Origin: CAZQFS01 sp964592755
GTDB lineage: Bacteria > Hydrothermota > Tepidihabitantia > Tepidihabitantales > Tepidihabitantaceae
Assembly: GCA_964592755.1 (NCBI GenBank)
Contig: CAZQFS010000103.1
Coordinates: 1 to 11,110 of the forward strand
Direction: 5' to 3'
DNA length: 11,110 nt
Under the pieces are notes generated by a model. It had not been told where the DNA came from and did no database searches. It saw nothing but the letters and a program-made list of their open reading frames with translations. Of the stretch, positions 6,889 through 11,110 are shown in pieces. Position 1 is the first letter of the stretch. The number at the start of each line of letters is the position of its first letter. The translations under genes were made by a program, and so were the position numbers.

Positions 6889-7272
6889 TCAGGCGCGCGT
6901 GCGCCCGGCTCTCCGGTCATCATCGGTAGTATCGGGAAACGGCCGCTGGGGCGCGTCTCCCCACAGCCTTTCCAGGCCGTAGAACTGACGGACTTCACCT
7001 AACAGAATATGCACTACGACGCTGAAATAGTCAAGAAGAACCCACACGCCGTTCTCCGCGCCTTCGACGTGGTGGACCGGCTCGCCTTCGCGTTTGAGCC
7101 GCTCCCTCAATTCCTCGGCAATCGCCCGGCCGTGAACTGCGGAGCTGGCCGTGGCCAGGACGAAGTAGTCGGCCAGGGGCGAGTGGCGACGCAGGTCCAT
7201 AATGACGACATCGTCGCCCTGCCGGTCGCAAATCAGCTCGGCCGCGCGGCAGGCGAGTCGCTCCGGGGTCAT
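6889..7272 (-). CDS. rsfS: Ribosomal silencing factor RsfS
   Basis: The 127-residue protein matches the RsfS/DUF143 family along its length. The signatures seen are DDVVIMDLRRHSPLADYFVLATASS (about 20-44, given by its ends), IAEEL, the WVLLDYFSVVVHIL stretch near residues 76-89, and FYGLERLWGDA near 96-106. RsfS binds ribosomal protein uL14 on the large subunit and blocks subunit joining when nutrients are scarce. The ATG at 7272 lies two bases after the LytR_C stop (TGAGGATG), an arrangement typical of re-initiation. After the domain there is a short, charged Arg/Asp-rich tail of about 20 residues. Pairing with a LytR-type gene upstream is common for rsfS in other bacteria, and here a PtsN-like gene follows. 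Confidence 0.95.
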   Translation of the reverse strand: MTPERLACRAAELICDRQGDDVVIMDLRRHSPLADYFVLATASSAVHGRAIAEELRERLKREGEPVHHVEGAENGVWVLLDYFSVVVHILLGEVRQFYGLERLWGDAPQRPFPDTTDDDRRAGRTRA

Positions 7273-7274
7273 CC

Positions 7275-7721
7275 TCAGTGCAGGGGCACGGCCGTGGGGA
7301 AGTAATCGCGGAAGTCGTCACCGACGATGAGACGCGCCTCCAGAAACCGGAGCGAGTCGATGGCGACCGTGGTATCAGGCATCAGCCAGCCGCGCAGCGG
7401 TATACGCCACCAGCGCCGCCGGACCGCGAGGGAGCGGGCGACCCGACCGGCGTTGCCGCCCTTGGGGTCACGCAGGTCAACGACCCGGGTCCGTCGGTAG
7501 TGCTCGACGCAGTTGCCGACACCGTACACGTTGTAACCCCGCAGCAGCAGCTCATCGGCGACGGCGCGACCGACGCGTGGCAGCCCGCAGCCGTTGATGA
7601 CCTCCATTCGGACCGACTTCGGGTCGAAGCGGAAATCGCCACCGGCCCAGAGAAACCTCAGAGCGACCGACACGACCGCGAGCGCAAGCAGGACGATAAG
7701 CAGAACCAGAACTGCCTTCAT
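7275..7721 (-). CDS. Membrane-anchored LytR C-terminal (LytR_C) domain protein
   Basis: The 148-residue protein has one N-terminal transmembrane segment (residues 3-24) and then an extracytoplasmic domain. The pattern MEVINGCGLPRVGRAVADEL (38-57) and the following GYNVYGVGN are those of LytR_C (PF13399), the small domain found at the end of LytR-CpsA-Psr proteins or alone. The catalytic LCP domain that attaches polymers to peptidoglycan is absent, so this is a stand-alone version whose role is unknown. Envelope polymer binding is a reasonable guess. The ATG at 7721 overlaps the preceding gene's stop as ATGA, and the stop is two bases before rsfS. Confidence 0.8.
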   Translation of the reverse strand: MKAVLVLLIVLLALAVVSVALRFLWAGGDFRFDPKSVRMEVINGCGLPRVGRAVADELLLRGYNVYGVGNCVEHYRRTRVVDLRDPKGGNAGRVARSLAVRRRWWRIPLRGWLMPDTTVAIDSLRFLEARLIVGDDFRDYFPTAVPLH

Positions 7722-8455
7722 CGAACCAGGGACGCCCGCCTCGCCTGCTCGCGGGCAATCGCCGCCAGTTGCTCCGGCGTATTCGCTCCGAGTATCTCCC
7801 GTGGGTCGTCCATCGGCACGGCCACAACCGTACCGCCTTCGGCCCGCACCTCTCCAATCGCGTCGGTCAGGTAGAGTTCGCCGGACACGGCGCTCGGTCT
7901 GACGCGCTCGAGCGCGGGCAGAAACCGACCCCAGACGAACGCACAGAATCCCGAGTTGACCTCCCTCACCCGGCGTATCTCGTCGTCCGCGTCGCGTTCC
8001 TCGACGATTCGTTCGATGGTGTCGCCGGAACCGCGCAGCACCCGGCCGTAGTTGTGCGGGTCGTTCAGCACCGCGGTAAGTACCGCAACGTCGGCCGCGC
8101 GGGCGCGCCGCGTCTCAACCATCCGCCTAATGGAGCGGCCGGTCATCAGTGGTACGTCGCCGTAGACCACAACGCATTCCTCGTCCGGCGCCATCATGCT
8201 CCGGCAGGCGAGCACCGCGTCCGCTGTTCCCCTGGGCTCGCGCTGAACCGCGAACTCAAGACTATGGTCGGCGAACCGCGCTCCAATTTCGTCCCGGCCC
8301 GCCCCGACCACGACGATGATTCGCGCCGCGCCGGCTGCGCGGCAGGAATCAAGCACATAGGCAAGCAAGGGGCGACCGGCAAGAGGCTTCAGTACTTTCG
8401 ACTGCACTCCCCCCATGCGGCGGCTTTCTCCTGCGGCCAGAGCAATCGCCGTCAC
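7718..8455 (-). CDS. GlmU-type sugar-1-phosphate nucleotidyltransferase, N-terminal domain only
   Basis: The 245-residue protein matches the uridylyltransferase half of GlmU. Its motifs are ALAAGESRRM (5-14), SKVLKPLAGRP with K20 aligned to the UTP-binding lysine, QREPRGTADAVL (71-82), VVYGDVPL with metal-binding D100, NYGRVLR, IVEERDA, EVNSGFCAF with N167, ELYLTDAI, and ILGANTPEQL (221-230). GlmU makes UDP-GlcNAc from GlcNAc-1-P and UTP for cell-wall and LPS synthesis. The left-handed beta-helix acetyltransferase domain (about 200 residues) is missing, so it is either a monofunctional uridylyltransferase or acts on another sugar phosphate. I choose GTG 8455 because GAGGTG lies five bases upstream (8461-8466) and the nucleotide-binding motif then starts at residue 5, as in GlmU. 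A TTG at 8488 would add 11 residues but lacks a ribosome binding site. Confidence 0.85.
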   Translation of the reverse strand: MTAIALAAGESRRMGGVQSKVLKPLAGRPLLAYVLDSCRAAGAARIIVVVGAGRDEIGARFADHSLEFAVQREPRGTADAVLACRSMMAPDEECVVVYGDVPLMTGRSIRRMVETRRARAADVAVLTAVLNDPHNYGRVLRGSGDTIERIVEERDADDEIRRVREVNSGFCAFVWGRFLPALERVRPSAVSGELYLTDAIGEVRAEGGTVVAVPMDDPREILGANTPEQLAAIAREQARRASLVR

Positions 8456-8544
8456 CCCGCCACCTCGCCGGTCTCTGGTCGCCGACAACTCACAACGGTC
8501 GTGCGGGCCGCTGCCGCGACCTCACCTTTTTCACCCGCGGTCTT
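8456..8544 (-). other. Gap between rplQ and the GlmU-like gene, no terminator seen
   Basis: These 89 bases hold no stable hairpin followed by a T-run and no clear promoter. Read-through from the alpha operon into the downstream genes is therefore likely. The 3' part contains the ribosome binding site of the GlmU-like gene. Confidence 0.5.
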
Positions 8545-8973
8545 CTACCCGCCCGCCTTCTCTGCCCCGGACTTGCGCCCGCCCTTTTCTCGGGCTGCCT
8601 TCTCCTTCTGCCGCTCCTCGCGAACGACCAGTTCAAGAATCGCCATCTCGGCGCCGTCGCTTTCGCGCGGCCCGAGCCGGTAGATTCGCGTCCAGCCGCC
8701 GGGGCGGTCCTTGAACCGCGGTGCGATCGTGTCAAACAGCTTCTTCACCAGCGTCTTGTCGGGAACGAACCTGACAACCTCGCGCCGGGCGGCAACGGTG
8801 TTCTGCCGCGCAAACCGAAGCATACGCTCGGCGTACTGGCGGGCCACCCGCGCCTTGGGCAGCGTCGTCTTGATGCGCTCATAGGTGAACAGCGCCCGCA
8901 CCAAATTGCGCATCAGGGCCTGACGATGAGAATGGGTGCGCCCCAGTTTCTTGACTTTGTCTCCGTGGCGCAA
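8545..8973 (-). CDS. rplQ: 50S ribosomal protein L17 (bL17)
   Basis: The 142-residue protein has the L17 opening MRHGDKVKKLGRTHSHRQAL, the ERIKTTLPKA stretch, and the closing DRPGGWTRIYRLGPRESDGA...MAILELV. Bacterial L17 usually ends near here; this one has an extra ~25-residue Lys/Arg/Glu/Gly-rich tail that is probably disordered. It is part of the large subunit near the exit tunnel. The start is TTG at 8973, five bases after GAGGAG (8979-8984), which itself overlaps the end of rpoA. The gap to the rpoA stop is two bases. Its place after rpoA is the standard alpha-operon order. Confidence 0.97.
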   Translation of the reverse strand: MRHGDKVKKLGRTHSHRQALMRNLVRALFTYERIKTTLPKARVARQYAERMLRFARQNTVAARREVVRFVPDKTLVKKLFDTIAPRFKDRPGGWTRIYRLGPRESDGAEMAILELVVREERQKEKAAREKGGRKSGAEKAGG

Positions 8974-8975
8974 GG

Positions 8976-10010
8976 CTACTCCTCTCTCTGCTCCGGCTCC
9001 CGCTCGACCAGCGGCAGACCAGAGACGTCCATCCCGAGCGAGAGACCCATGTCTTCAAGCACCCTTCTCAGTTCCTCAAGCGACTTGCGGCCGAAGTTCT
9101 CGATGTCGAGCATGTCCTTCTCGGTCCGCTGGACCAGGTCGCCGATCGTGTTGATCGCCACCCGCTCGCCGCTCGACTTGGAGTGACCTTTCTTGAGGCA
9201 GTTAAGGGCGCGGTTCGAAAGCTCGAGCTCCTCAATGTCCATGGCGAGCAGCTCGGACATCTTCTCGCGGTCGCGGAACAACTGCTCTTCCTCAATGAAC
9301 TCGGGCTCCTTCTCGGCCGGCACGAGCACCGCCATGTGGTTCTTGAGGATCGTCCCCGACTGAATCAGCGCCTCCTCCGGCCGCACCGTGCCGTCGGTCC
9401 AGACCTCAAGCACCAGCCGTTCGAAGTCGGTCCGGTCCAGCACGCGCATCGTCTCGACCCAGAAGTTGACCTTCTTGACCGGGGAGAAGAAGGCGTCAAG
9501 GAAGATGGTCCCTTCGGGCGCGGTCCGGTTCTTCTTGATGCGCTCGGCCTTCACGTAGCCGCGGCCGTTCTCGACCATCATCTCGATGTTCACGGTCCGC
9601 TTGGCGTCGGAAATGGTCAGCAGCTTCTGGTCCGGATTGGCGATGACGATTTCCGGCGGCACGGTCAGGTCCCGGGCCATGAACTCCCGGCGGCCGTGCG
9701 CCCGGAGGTGACACATCCTCGGCGTCTCCGACCAGAGCCGCATCCGCAGCCGTTTAAGATTGAGGATAATCTCGGGCACGTCCTCGACGACGTCGTCAAT
9801 CGTGAAGAACTCGTGCGGGACGCCGTCAATGCGGACCTCGGTAATCGCCGCTCCCTGCACCGAAGAGAGCAGAGCGCGACGGAGCGAGTTGCCCATCGTC
9901 TGACCCCAGCCCTTCTCCAGCGGAGCAACGGTGAAACGGGTGTAGGTATCGGTCGCGGACTCGGCGTCGTGCTCGACCTTCTCGGGCAGGACAAAAGGCT
10001 TAAGCTTCAT
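8976..10010 (-). CDS. rpoA: DNA-directed RNA polymerase subunit alpha, with insertion in the C-terminal domain
   Basis: The 344-residue protein carries both alpha domains. The N-terminal dimerisation/assembly domain shows LEKGWGQTMGNSLRRALLSS (31-50), EVRIDGVPHEF, GRGYV near 150 and the SPVKKVNFWVE stretch near 176-186. A charged linker covers about 231-258. The C-terminal domain shows SNRALNCLK (265-273), INTIGDLVQRTE and the FGRKSLEELRRVL helix. R267, N270 and K273 align with E. coli R265, N268 and K271, which contact promoter UP elements. Directly after them are about nine extra residues (within 274-284, KGHSKSSGERV) before the conserved INTIGDL. The ATG at 10010 overlaps the rpsD stop as ATGA. 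The protein is somewhat longer than the usual 315-330 residues, partly because of this insertion. Confidence 0.97.
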   Translation of the reverse strand: MKLKPFVLPEKVEHDAESATDTYTRFTVAPLEKGWGQTMGNSLRRALLSSVQGAAITEVRIDGVPHEFFTIDDVVEDVPEIILNLKRLRMRLWSETPRMCHLRAHGRREFMARDLTVPPEIVIANPDQKLLTISDAKRTVNIEMMVENGRGYVKAERIKKNRTAPEGTIFLDAFFSPVKKVNFWVETMRVLDRTDFERLVLEVWTDGTVRPEEALIQSGTILKNHMAVLVPAEKEPEFIEEEQLFRDREKMSELLAMDIEELELSNRALNCLKKGHSKSSGERVAINTIGDLVQRTEKDMLDIENFGRKSLEELRRVLEDMGLSLGMDVSGLPLVEREPEQREE

Positions 10011-10621
10011 TTCGAATACAGCTCCACTATCAACTGCGTATTGCAGGGTATGTCCTTGACGTCTTCCGGCGTCGGCACACGGACCACGGTTCCGGTCCCG
10101 CGCTCGGGGTTCACCGAGAGCCAGGTCATGCCGGGTGCTTCCTTGGTGGCGAGGATCGGACCAATCAGCTTCAGACTCTCCGGGCCGTTGATGCCGATGG
10201 TCTGGTTGGCCTTCACCGGGTACGACGGGATGGTGGTCCGGCGACCGTTCACCGTTATGTGCCCGTGACGGACGAACTGCCGTGCCTGGGTGCGCGAAGT
10301 GGCGAACCCGAGCCGGAACACGACGTTGTCCAGGCGCCGTTCGAGCGCGATGACCAGGCTCGCCGCCGTGTTTCTGGTCTTCGCCGCTTTCAGGAAGTAG
10401 TTGTGGAACTGCGCCTCCAGGATGCCGTACATCATCCGCAGCTTCTGTTTCTCGCGCAACTGAATCGAGTACGCCGACATCCGGCGCCGCCCCCGCACCT
10501 CCGGCTCCTCACCGCGCTTCATCAGCACGCACTTGTCCGAAAGACACTTGTCTCCTCGCAGAAACAGCTTCTCCCGGGACTTGCGGCAGCGCTTGCACTT
10601 GGGTCCGATGTATCTTGCCAT
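10007..10621 (-). CDS. rpsD: 30S ribosomal protein S4 (uS4), zinc-binding form
   Basis: The 204-residue protein begins MARYIGPKCKRCRKS and has four cysteines, C9, C12, C26 and C31. This is the spacing of the zinc-binding (C+) S4 seen for example in Thermus. The body shows RQFVRHGHITVNGRR, the S4 RNA-binding domain, and it ends in the conserved CNTQLIVELYSK. S4 nucleates 30S assembly on 16S rRNA, and in many bacteria it represses its own operon. The ATG at 10621 follows GGGGAG (10627-10632) at five bases. That same stretch is the discriminator of a strong predicted promoter, so two kinds of transcript may supply this gene. The stop overlaps rpoA. Confidence 0.97.
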   Translation of the reverse strand: MARYIGPKCKRCRKSREKLFLRGDKCLSDKCVLMKRGEEPEVRGRRRMSAYSIQLREKQKLRMMYGILEAQFHNYFLKAAKTRNTAASLVIALERRLDNVVFRLGFATSRTQARQFVRHGHITVNGRRTTIPSYPVKANQTIGINGPESLKLIGPILATKEAPGMTWLSVNPERGTGTVVRVPTPEDVKDIPCNTQLIVELYSK

Positions 10622-10633
10622 GGTTACTCCCCG

Positions 10634-10661
10634 ATTATAGATGGCCTGCGCACTTAGTCAA
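10634..10661 (-). promoter_or_regulatory. Strong sigma-70-type promoter immediately upstream of rpsD
   Basis: On the minus strand TTGACT (10656-10661) is followed by a 16-base spacer and a perfect TATAAT (10634-10639). The -35 matches consensus at 5 of 6 bases. In such GC-rich DNA this is unlikely by chance. It lies in the only sizeable gap (50 nt) of the ribosomal cluster. Transcription would begin about 10626-10628, only 5-7 bases before the rpsD ATG and inside or after the ribosome binding site. It would drive rpsD, rpoA, rplQ and probably the genes beyond. Confidence 0.65.
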
Positions 10662-10671
10662 ATCCCAGGCC

Positions 10672-11046
10672 CTAAACCCGGCGCTGCTTGGGCGACCGGC
10701 AGCCGTTGTGCGGTATCGGCGTGACGTCGCGGATTGACTTGATGTCGAGCCCGGCGTTCTGGAGTGACCGGATGGCCGCCTCACGGCCCGGACCCGGCCC
10801 GTTCACGCGGACGTCCACGGTCCGGACGCCCAGCGCACTCGCCTCCTTGGCCGCGGCCTCGGCACACTGGCCCGCGGCAAAAGGAGTCCCCTTCTTGGCG
10901 CCCTTGAACCCGACCCGACCGGCCGACGACCAGGAAACAACCGCGCCCGAGGGGTCAGCGATGGTAACTATCGTATTGTTGAAAGTCGTGTTGACGTGAG
11001 CGATGCAGGCCGGTGGAATCCGCCGTTTGGTGGACTTGCGTGCCAT
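10672..11046 (-). CDS. rpsK: 30S ribosomal protein S11 (uS11)
   Basis: The 124-residue protein matches S11 throughout. It has HVNTTFNNTIVTIAD (17-31), the WSSAGRVGFKG stretch, GTPFAAGQCAEAAAKEA, VRVNGPGPGREAAIRSL, and the ending TPIPHNGCRSPKQRRV. S11 forms part of the 30S platform near the mRNA exit site. The ATG at 11046 lies two bases after the rpsM stop, so translation is coupled to rpsM. The TAG stop precedes a 50-nt gap that carries the rpsD promoter. Confidence 0.97.
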   Translation of the reverse strand: MARKSTKRRIPPACIAHVNTTFNNTIVTIADPSGAVVSWSSAGRVGFKGAKKGTPFAAGQCAEAAAKEASALGVRTVDVRVNGPGPGREAAIRSLQNAGLDIKSIRDVTPIPHNGCRSPKQRRV

Positions 11047-11048
11047 GG

Positions 11049-11110
11049 CTACTTCTTCTCCGGAGGCCCGGCGGCCTTCACCTTAACCACGCCCGAGGTC
11101 TTGCGCGGCC
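11049..11110 (-). CDS. rpsM: 30S ribosomal protein S13 (uS13), C-terminal end only
   Basis: The last 19 codons, ending in TAG at 11049-11051, read PRKTSGVVKVKAAGPPEKK. S13 normally ends shortly after GPRKT, so this fits its basic tail, here extended by about ten residues. Position just before rpsK is the universal order. The 5' part lies outside the window, and the identification rests on context plus the PRKT motif. Confidence 0.85.
   Translation of the reverse strand, partial: PRKTSGVVKVKAAGPPEKK

Noticed and set aside
8456..8544. Possible intrinsic terminator after rplQ
   Set aside because: GC-rich segments can pair weakly, but there is no T-run after any stem on the minus strand.
9183..10268. 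A 361-codon open frame on the plus strand
   Set aside because: It is fully antisense to rpoA and rpsD, which are certain. It has no recognisable motif.
1..11110. CRISPR arrays, insertion sequences, tRNA or rRNA genes, defence or toxin-antitoxin systems
   Set aside because: No direct-repeat arrays, transposase motifs, terminal inverted repeats, tRNA-like cloverleaf or T-A gene pair was seen. Apart from the tail near position 1, the content is conserved core genes.

Overview
The window is GC-rich and Gram-negative in character. It encodes two outer-membrane-type beta-barrel proteins and a PorV/UPF0164-like protein. All supported genes lie on the minus strand, so transcription runs from high to low coordinates. 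The DUF2723 membrane protein, the PorV-like protein and the helix-hairpin-helix (HhH) barrel are found together in the Bacteroidota/FCB group and in candidate phyla near it, such as WOR-3. That placement is an inference and is weakly held. Many start codons are GTG or TTG.

Region 11110-8545 is the classical alpha operon tail: rpsM (3' end only), rpsK, rpsD, rpoA, rplQ. Spacing is 2 nt or a 4-nt ATGA overlap, except for a 50-nt gap before rpsD. That gap holds a near-consensus sigma-70 promoter whose predicted start site falls in or just after the rpsD ribosome binding site. The alpha subunit has about nine extra residues inside its DNA-binding C-terminal domain.

Region 8455-6068 continues in the same direction with five small, tightly packed housekeeping or regulatory genes. 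They are a GlmU-type nucleotidyltransferase without the acetyltransferase half, a membrane-anchored LytR_C-domain protein, the ribosome-silencing factor RsfS, a PtsN-like PTS IIA protein, and a short C4 zinc-ribbon protein of the COG1579 type. Stops and starts overlap or lie within 12 nt for the last four, so the group is probably translated as one message.

Region 6023-2685 holds the envelope pair (PorV/UPF0164-like protein, then an HhH-domain barrel protein) and a HisJ-like PHP phosphatase, again with 8-10 nt overlaps. I see no convincing intrinsic terminator anywhere between rplQ and the PHP gene, so the whole 8 kb may be one transcription unit with an internal promoter at rpsD.

Region 2684-1 begins with a separate promoter, a roughly 80-nt leader with a strong Shine-Dalgarno, and a large DUF2723 GT-C-type membrane protein that runs off the window. 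Its last ~110 visible residues do not look like DUF2723. They resemble the C-terminal part of DUF1559 proteins, which suggests either a fusion or an assembly/recombination junction near position 330. Apart from that, this is mostly conserved core-genome territory and I see no defence system or mobile element.
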